Source of the DNA: Agromyces italicus DSM 16388
GTDB lineage: Bacteria > Actinomycetota > Actinomycetes > Actinomycetales > Microbacteriaceae
Assembly (NCBI RefSeq): GCF_000421545.1
Contig: NZ_ATXF01000007.1
Location: 62,001-126,000, forward strand
DNA: 64,000 nt
Direction of reading: 5' to 3'
Below, one piece after another: positions 39,119-48,938 of this stretch. Below the pieces are notes generated by a model. It ran no database searches. It was not told where the DNA came from and was given only the letters and a program-made list of their open reading frames with translations. The number at the start of each line of letters is the position of its first letter. Position 1 is the first letter of the stretch. The position numbers were made by a program, and so were the translations under genes.

Positions 39119-39161
39119 GCCGAAGGTCGACGTCGCGAAGCGGCATCGACCGAAGGCTCAA
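39115..39161 (+). terminator. Layered hairpin starting in the rpmJ stop
   Basis: TTGAGCC (39115-39121) pairs with GGCTCAA (39155-39161). A symmetric GAA/GAA internal loop and GGTCGA/TCGACC (39125-39130 with 39146-39151) follow, with a small CGC-GAA-GCG top. The symmetry is striking. It could terminate or stabilise the infA-rpmJ message. Confidence 0.5.
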
Positions 39162-39255
39162 GGTCGAGCAAGGCGCCCCGGCGCTGCATCGAGACCTCGG
39201 CGCACGAGCAGGCTTCACACGAGGCATCCGCTCACCACAACTGAACACCGCATCG

Positions 39256-39318
39256 GCACTGCCAGATCCCGCTCGCGCGGGTGACACCTCGGGACGGAGG
39301 CCCGGGCACCGGCAGTGC
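39256..39318 (+). promoter_or_regulatory. Structured leader before rpsM
   Basis: GCACTGCC (39256-39263) pairs with GGCAGTGC (39311-39318), enclosing an inner hairpin (CCCGC/GCGGG near 39268-39281) and a GC-rich arm. The element ends 36 bases before rpsM. A ribosomal-protein-binding leader is plausible; no known RNA family recognised. Confidence 0.4.
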
Positions 39319-39353
39319 TCCACACCTCCACTTCGAAACAGGAGAAGCCACAC

Positions 39354-39734
39354 ATGGCACGTCTGGCAGGAGTCGACATCCCGCGCGAGAAGCGCGTGGA
39401 GATCGCACTGACTTACATTTTCGGCGTCGGCCGCACTCGCGCGCTGCAGACGCTCGCGGAGACCGGTATCGACGGGAACATCCGCGTGAAGGACCTCAGC
39501 GACGACCAGCTGGTCGCCCTTCGCGACTACATCGAGGGCAACTTCAAGGTGGAGGGCGACCTCCGCCGCGAGGTCGCCGCCGACATCCGCCGCAAGGTCG
39601 AGATCGGCTCGTACGAGGGCATTCGCCACCGTCGCGGCCTTCCGGTCCGCGGACAGCGCACCAAGACCAACGCTCGCACCCGTAAGGGCCCGAAGCGCAC
39701 CGTCGCCGGCAAGAAGAAGCCCGGCCGCAAGTAA
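39354..39734 (+). CDS. rpsM: 30S ribosomal protein S13 (uS13)
   Basis: 126 residues. Head protein contacting the P-site tRNA and 50[21 protein letters not shown] and [18 protein letters not shown] are diagnostic. ATG 39354 follows AGGAGAAG. rpsK follows after 32 bases. Confidence 0.98.
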   Translation: MARLAGVDIPREKRVEIALTYIFGVGRTRALQTLAETGIDGNIRVKDLSDDQLVALRDYIEGNFKVEGDLRREVAADIRRKVEIGSYEGIRHRRGLPVRGQRTKTNARTRKGPKRTVAGKKKPGRK

Positions 39735-39766
39735 CCGCTCGTCGCCAGATCTAGGAGATTTCACAC

Positions 39767-40165
39767 ATGGCAGCACCAAAGGCGGCTACTCGCAAGCCGC
39801 GCAAGAAGGAAAAGAAGAACATCGCCGTGGGCCAGGCTCACATCAAGTCGACGTTCAACAACACGATCGTCTCGATCACCGACACCAACGGTGCCGTGAT
39901 CAGCTGGGCCTCTTCGGGCGGCGTCGGCTTCAAGGGCTCGCGCAAGTCGACCCCGTTCGCCGCGCAGCTCGCGGCCGAGTCGGCTGCGCGCCAGGCGCAG
40001 GAACACGGCATGAAGAAGGTCGACGTCTTCGTCAAGGGCCCCGGCTCGGGCCGTGAGACCGCGATCCGTTCGCTCCAGGCCGCCGGCCTCGAGGTCGGCA
40101 GCATCAACGATGTGACGCCGCAGGCGCACAACGGCTGCCGCCCGCCGAAGCGCCGTCGCGTCTAA
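39767..40165 (+). CDS. rpsK: 30S ribosomal protein S11 (uS11)
   Basis: 132 residues. Platform protein at the mRNA exit. [20 protein letters not shown] and the [16 protein letters not shown] end are diagnostic. In many bacteria rpsD comes next; here a strong hairpin and rpoA follow. Confidence 0.98.
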   Translation: MAAPKAATRKPRKKEKKNIAVGQAHIKSTFNNTIVSITDTNGAVISWASSGGVGFKGSRKSTPFAAQLAAESAARQAQEHGMKKVDVFVKGPGSGRETAIRSLQAAGLEVGSINDVTPQAHNGCRPPKRRRV

Positions 40166-40176
40166 GGCTCTCCGGG

Positions 40177-40219
40177 CCGGTGGTCGGGCCGGGCTCTTCG
40201 GAGCCCGCCCGGCCACCGG
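40177..40219 (+). terminator. Strong hairpin between rpsK and rpoA
   Basis: 40177-40196 pairs with 40201-40219: 19 pairs, one bulged C and one wobble, closed by a UUCG tetraloop. It has the strength of a terminator but lies inside the alpha operon, so it may be a partial terminator or attenuator that sets the rpoA level apart from rpsK. Confidence 0.65.
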
Positions 40220-40255
40220 ACATCCGTTCTCACACAACTCAAGATCCTCGACCTC

Positions 40256-40282
40256 GCAGGTGTCATATAGCGGACACCCTGC
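40256..40282 (+). promoter_or_regulatory. rpoA leader palindrome with TATA-like loop
   Basis: GCAGGTGTC (40256-40264) is nearly complementary to GACACCCTGC (40273-40282). The loop carries ATATAGCG, which could serve as a -10 element. It ends 15 bases before the rpoA GTG, so it could also mask the ribosome binding site (GAAAGGAA). Confidence 0.4.
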
Positions 40283-40297
40283 CGAAAGGAATCAACA

Positions 40298-41284
40298 GTG
40301 CTGATCGCACAGCGCCCGACGCTCACCGAAGAGAACATCTCGGAGTTCCGTTCGCGTTTCGTGATCGAGCCCCTCGAGCCGGGCTTCGGTTACACCCTCG
40401 GCAACTCGCTTCGCCGCACCCTCCTCTCCTCGATCCCCGGCGCAGCCGTGACGAGCATCCGCATCGACGGGGTGCTCCACGAGTTCTCGACCGTTCCCGG
40501 TGTGAAGGAGGATGTCACCGAGATCATCCTGAACATCAAGAACCTGGTCGTCTCGAGCGAGCACGACGAGCCCATCACCGCGTACCTGCGCAAGCAGGGT
40601 GCGGGTGAGGTCACCGCCGCCGACATCTCCGCTCCTGCGGGTGTCGAGGTGCACAACCCCGAGCTGGTCATCGCGACGCTCAACGACTCGGCGAAGTTCG
40701 AGCTCGAGCTCACGATCGAGCGCGGCCGTGGCTATGTCTCGGCTTCGCAGAACCGCAACGAGTACTCGGAGGCCGGCCAGATCCCGGTCGACTCGATCTA
40801 CTCGCCGGTGCTCAAGGTCACCTACCGCGTCGAGGCCACCCGCGCCGGCGAGCGCACCGACTTCGACCGCCTCGTGGTCGACGTCGAGTCGAAGCCGGCC
40901 ATCTCGCCGCGCGACGCGATCGCCTCGGCCGGCCGCACCCTCACCGAGCTGTTCGGCCTCGCGCGCGAGCTGAACACCGCGGCCGAGGGCATCGAGATCG
41001 GCCCCGCGCCGGTCGACGCGGTGCTCTCGAGCGAGCTCTCGATCCCGATCGAAGACCTCGATCTCTCGGTGCGCAGCTACAACTGCCTGAAGCGCGAAGG
41101 CATCAACACGGTGTCGGAGCTCGTCGCCCTGAGCGAGTCGCAGCTCATGAACATCCGCAACTTCGGTCAGAAGTCGGTCGACGAGGTCAAGGACAAGCTC
41201 ACCGAGATGAACCTGTCGCTCAAGGACTCGGTGCCCGGCTTCGACGGCGCCCACTTCTACACCGGCTTCGACGACGAGAACTAG
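40298..41284 (+). CDS. rpoA: RNA polymerase alpha subunit
   Basis: 328 residues. Its N-terminal domain assembles core polymerase ([20 protein letters not shown], with the [13 protein letters not shown] signature). The C-terminal domain (about 245-310, [20 protein letters not shown] and [17 protein letters not shown]) binds UP elements and activators. GTG 40298. Preceded by two RNA structures, followed by rplQ. Confidence 0.98.
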   Translation: MLIAQRPTLTEENISEFRSRFVIEPLEPGFGYTLGNSLRRTLLSSIPGAAVTSIRIDGVLHEFSTVPGVKEDVTEIILNIKNLVVSSEHDEPITAYLRKQGAGEVTAADISAPAGVEVHNPELVIATLNDSAKFELELTIERGRGYVSASQNRNEYSEAGQIPVDSIYSPVLKVTYRVEATRAGERTDFDRLVVDVESKPAISPRDAIASAGRTLTELFGLARELNTAAEGIEIGPAPVDAVLSSELSIPIEDLDLSVRSYNCLKREGINTVSELVALSESQLMNIRNFGQKSVDEVKDKLTEMNLSLKDSVPGFDGAHFYTGFDDEN

Positions 41285-41332
41285 TCGCTCGCGCACGTAG
41301 CACCGACCCCCACACACTGGAGATAACGAACC

Positions 41333-41875
41333 ATGCCGAAGCCCACCAAGGGCCCCCGCCTCGGAGGCGGCCCCTCGCACGAGCGGCTCATGCTCGCGAA
41401 CCTCGCGGCTGCGCTCTACACGCACAAGAGCATCACCACGACCGAGACCAAGGCGAAGCGGCTCCGCCCGCTCGCCGAGCGCCTCATCACGTTCGCGAAG
41501 CGCGGCGACCTGCACGCCCGCCGTCGCGTGCTCGCCGTGATCGGCGACAAGGCCGTCGTGCACGAGCTTTTCGCAGTCATCGCGCCGCAGGTCGCCGACC
41601 GTGAGGGCGGCTACACCCGCATCACGAAGATCGGCAACCGCAAGGGCGACAACGCGCCCATGGCGGTCATCGAGCTCGTGCTCGAGCCGGTCGTGAAGAA
41701 GCAGCGCGCCACCAAGCCCGCCGCCGCGGCGCCCGTCGCCGTAGAGCCCGAGGCCGAGGTCGTCGAGGAGGCCGCTGAGGCCCCCGCCGCCGAGGAGGCC
41801 CCCGAGGCCCCCGCCGCCGAGGAGGCCACCGAGGCCCCCGCCGCCGAGGAGACCGAGGCGGCCGAGGCCAAGTAG
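41333..41875 (+). CDS. rplQ: 50S ribosomal protein L17 (bL17) with repetitive acidic tail
   Basis: 180 residues; the core is about 120 ([58 protein letters not shown]). The last 60 residues are Ala/Glu/Pro-rich with three EAPAAEE units from a 27-base DNA repeat. The tail is predicted disordered. Last gene of the alpha operon; a strong terminator follows. Confidence 0.97.
   Translation: MPKPTKGPRLGGGPSHERLMLANLAAALYTHKSITTTETKAKRLRPLAERLITFAKRGDLHARRRVLAVIGDKAVVHELFAVIAPQVADREGGYTRITKIGNRKGDNAPMAVIELVLEPVVKKQRATKPAAAAPVAVEPEAEVVEEAAEAPAAEEAPEAPAAEEATEAPAAEETEAAEAK
41777..41851 (+). repeat. 27-bp tandem repeat in the 3' end of rplQ
   Basis: Two full units (41777-41803 and 41804-41830) and a 21-base partial unit (41831-41851). 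Each encodes EAPAAEE followed by two variable residues. The units are nearly identical, so the tail length probably varies between strains by slippage. Confidence 0.85.
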
Positions 41876-41887
41876 TCTCGCCCTGCA

Positions 41888-41924
41888 GAACGGGCCCCTG
41901 TGCAGAACGCACGGGGGCCCGTTC
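41888..41924 (+). terminator. Terminator of the alpha operon
   Basis: GAACGGGCCCC (41888-41898) pairs perfectly with GGGGCCCGTTC (41914-41924); an inner GTGC/GCAC stem extends it, with loop AGAAC. Thirteen bases after the rplQ stop. Confidence 0.8.
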
Positions 41925-42003
41925 GCGTATCTCCCGGGCCTCGCATCGGCACGCCAGAACGGGCCGGACCTTGGCCGAAGCGGTGCGCGCCTAAACTCGA
42001 TCC

Positions 42004-42999
42004 ATGCCCGAATCCGTTCACGCGTCGACGCCCGAGCGCACCGACCCCGTGGCCGGCACGGCAGCAGCCGGCACCGCGAGCGAGGCGAGCCTCAGGATCC
42101 GACTCGCGATCGCCTACGACGGCACCGACTTCAAGGGATGGAGTCGCCAGCCGGGTCTGCGGACCGTGCAGGGCGTCATCGAAGAAGCACTCGCCACGCT
42201 GTTCCGCCGTGAGCACGTCGTCCCGAGGCTGACGGTCGCGGGCCGCACCGACGCCGGAGTCCATGCCGTCGGGCAGGTCGCGCATGTCGATGTGCCGCTC
42301 GCGGCCTTCACCGCGGTGACCCGGCCGCGACGCGGCGAGGTCGCAGGCCTCGTGGCCACCGATCCTCCGACGGTGCTGCTCCGCCGCCTCGGCGGCATCC
42401 TCGGTGCCGCTGACGCCGATGTCGTCGTCACGAGCGCCGAGATCGCGCCCAGCGGCTTCGACGCCCGATTCTCCGCCGTCTGGCGGCGCTACGAGTACCG
42501 CATCGCCGACGCCTCGGCGACGAAGGATCCGCTGCAGAGACTGCGCACGGTCTGGTTGCCGCGCGGGCTCGACGCGGGTGCCATGGATGCCGCGGCCGAG
42601 AACCTCACCGGTCTCCACGACTTCGCGGCGTTCTGCAGGCCGCGCCCCGAGGCGACGACCATCCGCACGCTGCAGGAGTTCAGCTGGCATCGCGGTCCCG
42701 ACGGCGTGCTCGTCGCGCGGTTGCAGGCCGATGCCTTCTGCCACTCCATGGTCCGGGCGCTCGTGGGCGCCTGCGTCGCGGTGGGGGAGGGGCGGCTCGA
42801 GCCGGACGGTCCTGAAGCACTCCTCGCGGCCGGGCGGCGCACGAGCGAGTTCAAGGTGATGCCGGCGAAGGGGCTCGTGCTCACCGAGGTCGGCTACCCC
42901 GACGACGCCGAGCTCGAGGCCCGCGCCGCGCAGACGCGAGCGAGGCGGGAGCTCCGGCCGCGTGGCATCCGCGACCCGGCGGAGGAGCCGCGATTCTGA
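42004..42999 (+). CDS. truA: tRNA pseudouridine synthase A
   Basis: 331 residues. Makes pseudouridine at positions 38-40 of tRNA. Catalytic Asp is in VAGRTDAGVHAVGQVAH; IAYDGTDFKGWSRQPGLRTVQ and FCHSMVRALVGACVAVGEG are typical. About 40 residues longer than the E. coli enzyme, with an insertion near residues 100-130 (TRPRRGEVAGLVATDPP) and a charged C-terminus. TAAACT (41992-41997) ends 6 bases before the ATG and there is no ribosome binding site, so the mRNA is probably leaderless. Confidence 0.96.
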   Translation: MPESVHASTPERTDPVAGTAAAGTASEASLRIRLAIAYDGTDFKGWSRQPGLRTVQGVIEEALATLFRREHVVPRLTVAGRTDAGVHAVGQVAHVDVPLAAFTAVTRPRRGEVAGLVATDPPTVLLRRLGGILGAADADVVVTSAEIAPSGFDARFSAVWRRYEYRIADASATKDPLQRLRTVWLPRGLDAGAMDAAAENLTGLHDFAAFCRPRPEATTIRTLQEFSWHRGPDGVLVARLQADAFCHSMVRALVGACVAVGEGRLEPDGPEALLAAGRRTSEFKVMPAKGLVLTEVGYPDDAELEARAAQTRARRELRPRGIRDPAEEPRF

Positions 43000-43017
43000 T
43001 TCGCGGGTCGAAGCTGC

Positions 43018-43023
43018 TAGAAT
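43018..43023 (+). promoter_or_regulatory. -10 element of the rplM-rpsI promoter
   Basis: TAGAAT, with TTCTGA 18 bases upstream overlapping the truA stop. It leaves a leader of about 125 bases before rplM, in which no gene is seen. Confidence 0.5.
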
Positions 43024-43155
43024 CTCCCTTTGGTGCCGTTCTCTGCAGCGGTGCCCGAAGTTGAGCCCTCCACCAGGCGTTCGTCAGCGTGAGCGATCGA
43101 ACTCCCCCGGAGTGGGATTCACGAACCCCTCACTCGATCAGAAAGCAGCACTTCC

Positions 43156-43602
43156 GTGACGCGCACCTATACCCCGAAGTCGAACGAGATCCAGCGCGAC
43201 TGGGTCGTCATCGACGCGACCGACATCGTCCTCGGCCGTCTCGCGAGCCACTCCGCAGCCCTGCTGCGCGGCAAGCACAAGGCGATCTTCGCCAACCATG
43301 TCGACACCGGTGACTTCGTCATCATCGTCAACGCCGAGAAGGTGGCACTCACCGGACAGAAGCTCGAGCAGAAGAAGGCGTACCGCCACTCGGGCTACCC
43401 GGGCGGTCTCAAGGCCGTCGGCTACGCCGAGCTCCTCGAGAAGAACCCCGTTCGCGCCGTCGAGAAGGCGATCCGCGGCATGCTCCCGAAGAACTCGCTC
43501 GGTCGGGCCCAGCTGAAGAAGCTCAAGGTCTACGCGGGCCCCGAGCACCCGCACGCCGCGCAGCAGCCCAAGCCGTACACCCTCACCCAGGTCGCCCAGT
43601 AA
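43156..43602 (+). CDS. rplM: 50S ribosomal protein L13 (uL13)
   Basis: 148 residues. Early 50S assembly protein. [20 protein letters not shown] and the [15 protein letters not shown] end are typical. GTG 43156 with AGAAAGCAG upstream. Forms the usual rplM-rpsI pair. Confidence 0.98.
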   Translation: MTRTYTPKSNEIQRDWVVIDATDIVLGRLASHSAALLRGKHKAIFANHVDTGDFVIIVNAEKVALTGQKLEQKKAYRHSGYPGGLKAVGYAELLEKNPVRAVEKAIRGMLPKNSLGRAQLKKLKVYAGPEHPHAAQQPKPYTLTQVAQ

Positions 43603-43645
43603 TTCCGGCACCCTCGACGTTCTCGAAATAAGGATTCACACCAAC

Positions 43646-44131
43646 ATGGCGAAGATCGCAGACCAGATCGAAGCGGCTCCCGAGAGCTACACGACCGAGA
43701 GCGCCCCCGAGGCCGCTCCCACCACCCCCCGTCCCGTGCTCAACGTGTCGGGCGCGGCCGTCGGCCGTCGCAAGCAGGCCATCGCCCGCGTGCGCGTCGT
43801 TCCCGGCGCCGGCACCATCACGGTCAACGGCCGCGAGTTCGCGGCGTACTTCCCGAACAAGCTGCACCAGCAGCTCATCACCGACCCGTTCACCGTGCTC
43901 GAGCTCACCGGCTCGTACGACGTGGTCGCGAAGATCACCGGCGGCGGCCCCTCGGGCCAGGCCGGTGCGCTCCGCCTCGCGATCGCCCGTGCACTCAACG
44001 AGATCGACCGTGAGAACAACCGCCCGACCCTGAAGAAGGCCGGATTCCTCACTCGCGACGCCCGCGTCATCGAGCGCAAGAAGGCCGGTCTCAAGAAGGC
44101 GCGCAAGGCTCCGCAGTTCTCGAAGCGTTAA
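43646..44131 (+). CDS. rpsI: 30S ribosomal protein S9 (uS9)
   Basis: 161 residues; the core is about 128, with a 30-residue Ala/Glu/Pro N-terminal extension. [20 protein letters not shown] and the terminal [12 protein letters not shown], which reaches the P-site tRNA, are intact. glmM follows after 18 bases and may share the transcript. Confidence 0.98.
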   Translation: MAKIADQIEAAPESYTTESAPEAAPTTPRPVLNVSGAAVGRRKQAIARVRVVPGAGTITVNGREFAAYFPNKLHQQLITDPFTVLELTGSYDVVAKITGGGPSGQAGALRLAIARALNEIDRENNRPTLKKAGFLTRDARVIERKKAGLKKARKAPQFSKR

Positions 44132-44149
44132 TCCGCTCCGCGAATCCGT

Positions 44150-45511
44150 ATGCCTCGGCTTTTCGGAACGGACGGGGTCCGGGGCCTGGCCAACCGTGAA
44201 CTCACGGCTGACCTGGCCCTGGGCCTCTCCCAGGCGGCTGCGGCCGTCCTCACGCAGGGGCGTCACGCCGACGAGAACCGCGCAGCGGGGCGGCGCCCGG
44301 TCGCCGTCGTCGCGCGCGACCCCAGGGTCTCCGGTGAGTTCCTCACCGCCGCGGTCTCTGCGGGCCTTGCGAGCTCGGGTGTCGACGTGCTCGACGCCGG
44401 GGTCATCCCGACGCCCGCGGCCGCATTCCTCATCGACTCGATCAAGGCCGACTTCGGTGTCATGATCTCGGCGTCGCACAACCCGGCGCCCGACAACGGC
44501 ATCAAGTTCTTCTCCTTCGGCGGTACCAAGCTGCCCGACGAGGTCGAAGATCGCATCGAGTCCTACCTCGGCAAGCAGAAGCTGGCTCCGGTCGGCGACG
44601 GCGTCGGGCGAATCCGCCGCTTCGCCGACGCCGAAGACCGCTATGTCGTGCACCTGCTCGGCACCCTCCCGAACCGTCTCGACGGCATCAAGGTCGTGCT
44701 CGACTGCGCCCACGGCGCCGCCGCCGGAGTCTCGCCCGAGACCTTCAAGGACGCGGGGGCCGAACTCGTCGTCATCGGGGCGGACCCCGATGGTGTCAAC
44801 ATCAACGACGGCGTCGGTTCGACGCACCTCGACAAGCTGCAGGCCGCCGTGCTCGAGCACGGCGCCGATGTGGGCATCGCCCACGACGGCGACGCCGACC
44901 GCTGCCTCGCCGTCGACGCCGACGGCAACATCGTCGACGGCGACATGATCATGGCGATCCTCGCGCTCTCGATGAAGGAGCGGGGCAAGCTCACCGACGA
45001 CACGCTCGTCGTGACGGTCATGTCGAACCTCGGCCTCAAGCGCGCGATGGCCGAGCACGGCATCGACGTCGTCGAGACCAGGGTCGGCGATCGGTACGTG
45101 CTCGAGGCACTCGGCGCCGGCGGGTTCGCCCTCGGCGGCGAGCAGTCGGGCCACGTCATCATGAGCGAGTACGCGACCACCGGCGACGGGGTGCTGACCG
45201 GACTGCATCTGGTCGCCGAGATGGCGCGCACCGGCAAGTCGCTCGCCGAACTGGCCAGTGCGATGACGGTCTACCCGCAGGTGCTGGTGAACGTGCGCGG
45301 CGTCGATCACCACAGTCTCGGCGGCAACGAGCGCATCGCCGCAGCCGTCGCCGAGATCGAGGCCGAACTCGGCGACTCGGGCCGGGTGCTGTTGCGGCCG
45401 TCGGGCACCGAGCCCATGGTGCGGGTCATGGTCGAGGCATCCGATCAGACCGAGGCCGACCGTCATGCGGCGACCCTGGCCGAGGTCGTGAAGACCGAAC
45501 TGGCCCTCTGA
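44150..45511 (+). CDS. glmM: Phosphoglucosamine mutase
   Basis: 453 residues. Converts glucosamine-6-phosphate to glucosamine-1-phosphate for UDP-GlcNAc and peptidoglycan. Catalytic Ser in [17 protein letters not shown], metal-binding DGDADRC, and the phosphate-binding [12 protein letters not shown] block at the end are intact. [18 protein letters not shown] opening is diagnostic. It pairs functionally with glmS at 46706. Followed by a large palindromic intergenic region. Confidence 0.98.
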   Translation: MPRLFGTDGVRGLANRELTADLALGLSQAAAAVLTQGRHADENRAAGRRPVAVVARDPRVSGEFLTAAVSAGLASSGVDVLDAGVIPTPAAAFLIDSIKADFGVMISASHNPAPDNGIKFFSFGGTKLPDEVEDRIESYLGKQKLAPVGDGVGRIRRFADAEDRYVVHLLGTLPNRLDGIKVVLDCAHGAAAGVSPETFKDAGAELVVIGADPDGVNINDGVGSTHLDKLQAAVLEHGADVGIAHDGDADRCLAVDADGNIVDGDMIMAILALSMKERGKLTDDTLVVTVMSNLGLKRAMAEHGIDVVETRVGDRYVLEALGAGGFALGGEQSGHVIMSEYATTGDGVLTGLHLVAEMARTGKSLAELASAMTVYPQVLVNVRGVDHHSLGGNERIAAAVAEIEAELGDSGRVLLRPSGTEPMVRVMVEASDQTEADRHAATLAEVVKTELAL

Positions 45512-45522
45512 GCGCTGCTTCG

Positions 45523-45630
45523 TTTCTCAGGAGCCGAACCCCGGAACGCCGCGTTGCTCAGGAGAGAACGCGGCGTGTCGGGGTCGCTGCCGCTGTTCCG
45601 TCCTGAGAAAGCCCGGATTCTTCCTGAGAA
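45523..45630. terminator. Nested palindromes between convergent glmM and coaA
   Basis: The outer arms TTTCTCAGGA (45523-45532) and TCCTGAGAAA (45601-45610) are perfectly complementary. Inside, ACGCCGCGTT (45546-45555) pairs with AACGCGGCGT (45567-45576). Two further copies of the TCTCAGGA motif stand at 45554-45563 (one mismatch) and, inverted, at 45621-45630. The whole can act as a two-way terminator. Confidence 0.65.
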
Positions 45631-45653
45631 GACTCAGCGACGTGCTGAGAGGC

Positions 45654-46610
45654 TCAGAGTTTGCGCAGCAGCACGCTCGAGACCGTGTGGTCGGCGCTCT
45701 TGCGCAGCACGAGCGAGGCGCGCGAACGGGTCGGCCGGATGTTCTGCAGCAGGTTCGGCTCGTTGATCGATTTCCAGATCTCGCGCGAACGGTGGCGTGC
45801 CTCGTCCTCGGTGAGCGAGGCGTAGCGGTGGAAGTACGAACGGGGGTTCGCGAACGCGCCCCGCTGGAGCTTCAGGAAGCGCTCCTCGTACCAGCGCGCG
45901 ATGTCGCTCGTGCGTGCGTCGACGTAGATCGTGAAGTCGAAGAGATCGCTGACGGCCAGGCGGTGCCCGGGGCCAGGCGGCTGCAGCACGTTGAGACCTT
46001 CCACGATGAGGACGTCGGGTCGACGGACGGTCACCTGGGCGTCGGGAACGATGTCGTAGGCGAGGTGCGAGTAGAACGGCGCGCGAACCTCGGCGGCGCC
46101 GGCCTTCACCTCGCTGACGAAGCGCAGGAGCGCCCGGCGGTCGTACGACTCGGGGAATCCCTTGCGGGCCATGAGTCCGCGGCGCTCGAGCTCGGCGTTC
46201 GGGAAGAGGAACCCGTCGGTCGTCACGAGTTCGACCCGGGGCGTGTGCTCCCAACGGGCGAGGAGTTCGCGCAGGAGCCTCGCGATGGTCGACTTGCCGA
46301 CCGCGACCGAGCCAGCGACGCCGATCACGAACGGGGTCGACTCGAAGCGTTCACGCAGGAACTCGCTCGCGACCTTGTGCAGCGACTTGGTACCGCCGAC
46401 GTAGAGGTTCAGCAACCGGCTGAGCGGCAGGTAGACCTCGGCCACCTCGGTCGGGTCGAGCGGCTCGCCGAGGCCGCGCAGCTGCACGATCTCGGTCTCC
46501 CGGAGCGGCGACGGCATCGACGGCGCGAGCGCCGCCCAGTCGGCTCGATCGAGTTCGATGAACGGCGAGATCTGCGTCGGGTGCGACGACGGGCTCTGCT
46601 GATCCGGCAC
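45654..46610 (-). CDS. coaA: Pantothenate kinase, type I
   Basis: 318 residues. First step of coenzyme A synthesis. P-loop GSVAVGKS at 100-107; [18 protein letters not shown] and [16 protein letters not shown] follow, as in bacterial CoaA. Conserved IYVDA and the Tyr/Arg-rich [20 protein letters not shown] region are present. GTG start at 46610 on the minus strand. Divergent from glmS over a 95-base region. Confidence 0.97.
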   Translation of the reverse strand: MPDQQSPSSHPTQISPFIELDRADWAALAPSMPSPLRETEIVQLRGLGEPLDPTEVAEVYLPLSRLLNLYVGGTKSLHKVASEFLRERFESTPFVIGVAGSVAVGKSTIARLLRELLARWEHTPRVELVTTDGFLFPNAELERRGLMARKGFPESYDRRALLRFVSEVKAGAAEVRAPFYSHLAYDIVPDAQVTVRRPDVLIVEGLNVLQPPGPGHRLAVSDLFDFTIYVDARTSDIARWYEERFLKLQRGAFANPRSYFHRYASLTEDEARHRSREIWKSINEPNLLQNIRPTRSRASLVLRKSADHTVSSVLLRKL

Positions 46611-46692
46611 CGTGCCAGTGTAGTGCGGTGCACGGCGCCCGCAGCGGCATCCCGCCCGATGGCCACAGGGCGGCGGCTCAGCCGTTCGCCAG

Positions 46693-46698
46693 TAGAAT
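46693..46698 (+). promoter_or_regulatory. -10 element of glmS (leaderless start)
   Basis: TAGAAT ends 7 bases before the glmS ATG, and no ribosome binding site lies between. The -35 region (GC-rich) is weak. Confidence 0.5.
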
Positions 46699-46705
46699 CG
46701 CCCCC

Positions 46706-48556
46706 ATGTGTGGAATCGTCGGATACGTCGGAGAGCGCAACAGCCTCGACGTCCTCATGGGTGGCCTGCGCCGCCTCGAATACCGTGGCTACGACTCGGC
46801 GGGGGTGGCGGTCGTCGACGACGACGGCGCCATCGAGACCGCGAAGCGGGCCGGCAAGCTGAAGGTCCTCGCCGACGAGCTCGAGCGGAACCCGCTGCGC
46901 CATGGCGGCACCGGCATCGGCCACACCCGCTGGGCGACCCACGGCGGACCGACCGACCGGAACGCGCACCCGCACCTCGGCGACGAGGGCCGGCTCGCGC
47001 TCATCCACAACGGCATCATCGAGAACTTCTCCGAGCTGAAGGACGAACTGCTCGCCGAGGGCTTCACCTTCGAGTCCGAGACCGACACCGAGGTCGCCGC
47101 CGTGCTCCTCGGTCGCGAGTACCGCGACGCCGGCGACCTCCGCACGGCATTCCGCAACACCGTCTCGCGCCTCGAGGGCGCCTTCACCCTGCTCGCCGTG
47201 CACCGCGCCGAGCCCGGCGTCGTCGTCGGCGCGCGCCGCAACTCGCCGCTCGTGATCGGGCTCGGCGAGGGCGAGAACTTCCTCGGTTCCGACGTCGCCG
47301 CATTCGTGGAGTACACGAAGCAGGCCGTCGCCGTCGGCCAGGACCAGATCGTGACGATCACCGCCGACGAGGTCGTCATCACAGGTTTCGACGGGTCGCC
47401 CGTCGAGGTCGAGGCCTTCGAGGTCGCCTGGGATGCCTCGGCCGCCGAGAAGGGCGGATGGTCGTCGTTCATGCGCAAGGAGGTCTCGGAGCAGCCCGAG
47501 GCCGTCGCCAACACGCTTCGCGGCCGCGTGGTCGACGGAGCCGTGGTGATCCCCGAGCTCGAGGGCTTCGGCGACGACGAGCTCCGCGGCATCCGACGCA
47601 TCACCGTGATCGCGTGCGGCACCGCCTCCTACGCCGGCATGGTCGCGAAGTACGCGATCGAGCAGTGGGCGCGCGTCCCGGTCGAAGTCGAGCTCAGCCA
47701 CGAGTTCCGCTACCGCGAGCCTGTGATCGGCGACGACACCCTCGTCGTCTCGATCAGCCAGTCGGGCGAGACGATGGACACGCTCATGGCGGTCAAGTAC
47801 GCCCGCGAACAGGGTGCCCGCACGATCTCGATCTGCAACACGCAGGGTGCCACGATCCCGCGCGAATCCGATGCGGTGGTCTACACGCACGCCGGCCCCG
47901 AGGTCGCGGTCGCCTCGACGAAGGCGTTCGTCGCGCAGATCACGGCGCTCTACCTCTTCGGGCTGCATCTCGCGCGAGTGCGGGGCACGCTCGGCGAGGC
48001 CGAGCTCGCGGCCCAGCTCGCCGAACTGACCGCGGTGCCCGAGAAGATCGAGCAGGTGCTCGGCGAGGCCGACAAGGTCGCGCAGCTCGCACACTGGATG
48101 GCGGACACCCGTTCGGTGCTCTTCCTCGGCCGCCACGTGGGCTACCCGATCGCACTCGAGGGCGCGCTGAAGCTCAAGGAGCTCGCGTACATCCACGCCG
48201 AGGGCTTCGCCGCCGGCGAGCTGAAGCACGGGCCGATCGCGCTCATCGAGCCGGGGCTGCCGGTGTTCGTCGTCGTGCCGAGCCCGCGCCACGACCGGAG
48301 CCTGCACCCGAAGGTCGTCTCGAACATCCAGGAGATCCGTGCCCGCGGCGCCCGCGTCATCGCGATCGCCGAGGCCGGCGACGCCGCGGTGCTGCCGTTC
48401 GCCGACGAGGTCGTGCGCATCCCGCTCGCGGGCCCGCTCTTCGAGCCGTTGCTCGCGGTGGTGCCGCTCCAGATCTTCGCGATGGAGCTCTCGCAGGCGA
48501 AGGGGCTCGACGTCGACCAGCCGCGCAACCTCGCGAAGTCGGTGACGGTCGAGTGA
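46706..48556 (+). CDS. glmS: Glutamine-fructose-6-phosphate aminotransferase (isomerizing)
   Basis: 616 residues. Makes glucosamine-6-phosphate, the entry to amino sugars. Cys 2 of MCGIVGYVG is the N-terminal nucleophile after Met removal. Glutaminase motifs [17 protein letters not shown] and two SIS domains ([35 protein letters not shown]) are intact; the C-terminus ends NLAKSVTVE as expected. No glmS ribozyme is visible. Start fixed by the N-terminal Cys. First gene of a wall/t6A gene row. Confidence 0.98.
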   Translation: MCGIVGYVGERNSLDVLMGGLRRLEYRGYDSAGVAVVDDDGAIETAKRAGKLKVLADELERNPLRHGGTGIGHTRWATHGGPTDRNAHPHLGDEGRLALIHNGIIENFSELKDELLAEGFTFESETDTEVAAVLLGREYRDAGDLRTAFRNTVSRLEGAFTLLAVHRAEPGVVVGARRNSPLVIGLGEGENFLGSDVAAFVEYTKQAVAVGQDQIVTITADEVVITGFDGSPVEVEAFEVAWDASAAEKGGWSSFMRKEVSEQPEAVANTLRGRVVDGAVVIPELEGFGDDELRGIRRITVIACGTASYAGMVAKYAIEQWARVPVEVELSHEFRYREPVIGDDTLVVSISQSGETMDTLMAVKYAREQGARTISICNTQGATIPRESDAVVYTHAGPEVAVASTKAFVAQITALYLFGLHLARVRGTLGEAELAAQLAELTAVPEKIEQVLGEADKVAQLAHWMADTRSVLFLGRHVGYPIALEGALKLKELAYIHAEGFAAGELKHGPIALIEPGLPVFVVVPSPRHDRSLHPKVVSNIQEIRARGARVIAIAEAGDAAVLPFADEVVRIPLAGPLFEPLLAVVPLQIFAMELSQAKGLDVDQPRNLAKSVTVE

Positions 48557-48575
48557 CCATGGGCGCGGGGGCCGC

Positions 48576-48938
48576 GTGATCGCCGGCATCGGCATCGACG
48601 TCGTGGACATCGGGCGCTTCGAGCGTTCGGTCACCCGGACCCCCGCGCTCCTCGAACGTCTGTTCGCCGAGAGCGAACGTGATCGTCCGGCACGATCGCT
48701 CGCCGCACGTTTCGCGGCGAAGGAGGCGCTCATCAAGGCGCTCGGCGGGCACGCGGTGATCCGCTGGCACGACATGCGGATCGTGCAGGACGCCGAGGGC
48801 AACCCCGACTTCGCGCTCTCGGGGGCGCTTGCGCGGCACGTCGCCGAGCTCGGCATCGATCGGGTGCATCTTTCGATGAGCCACGACGCGGGCATCGCGA
48901 GCGCCTTCGTCGTGCTCGAGAAGGGGAACGAACGATGA
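48576..48938 (+). CDS. acpS: Holo-[acyl-carrier-protein] synthase
   Basis: 120 residues, usual length. Transfers phosphopantetheine from CoA to acyl carrier protein. GIGIDVVDIGRFERS (metal Asp) and ARFAAKEALIKALG (metal Glu) are the two signatures; LSMSHDAGIASAFVV closes. GTG 48576 follows GGGGGCC; overlaps alr by four bases. It uses CoA, whose synthesis starts with coaA nearby. Confidence 0.96.
   Translation: MIAGIGIDVVDIGRFERSVTRTPALLERLFAESERDRPARSLAARFAAKEALIKALGGHAVIRWHDMRIVQDAEGNPDFALSGALARHVAELGIDRVHLSMSHDAGIASAFVVLEKGNER

Noticed and set aside
46611-46705. glmS ribozyme or other riboswitch before glmS
   Set aside because: The gap to divergent coaA is only 95 bases, with a -10 hexamer 7 bases before the ATG; there is no room for it.
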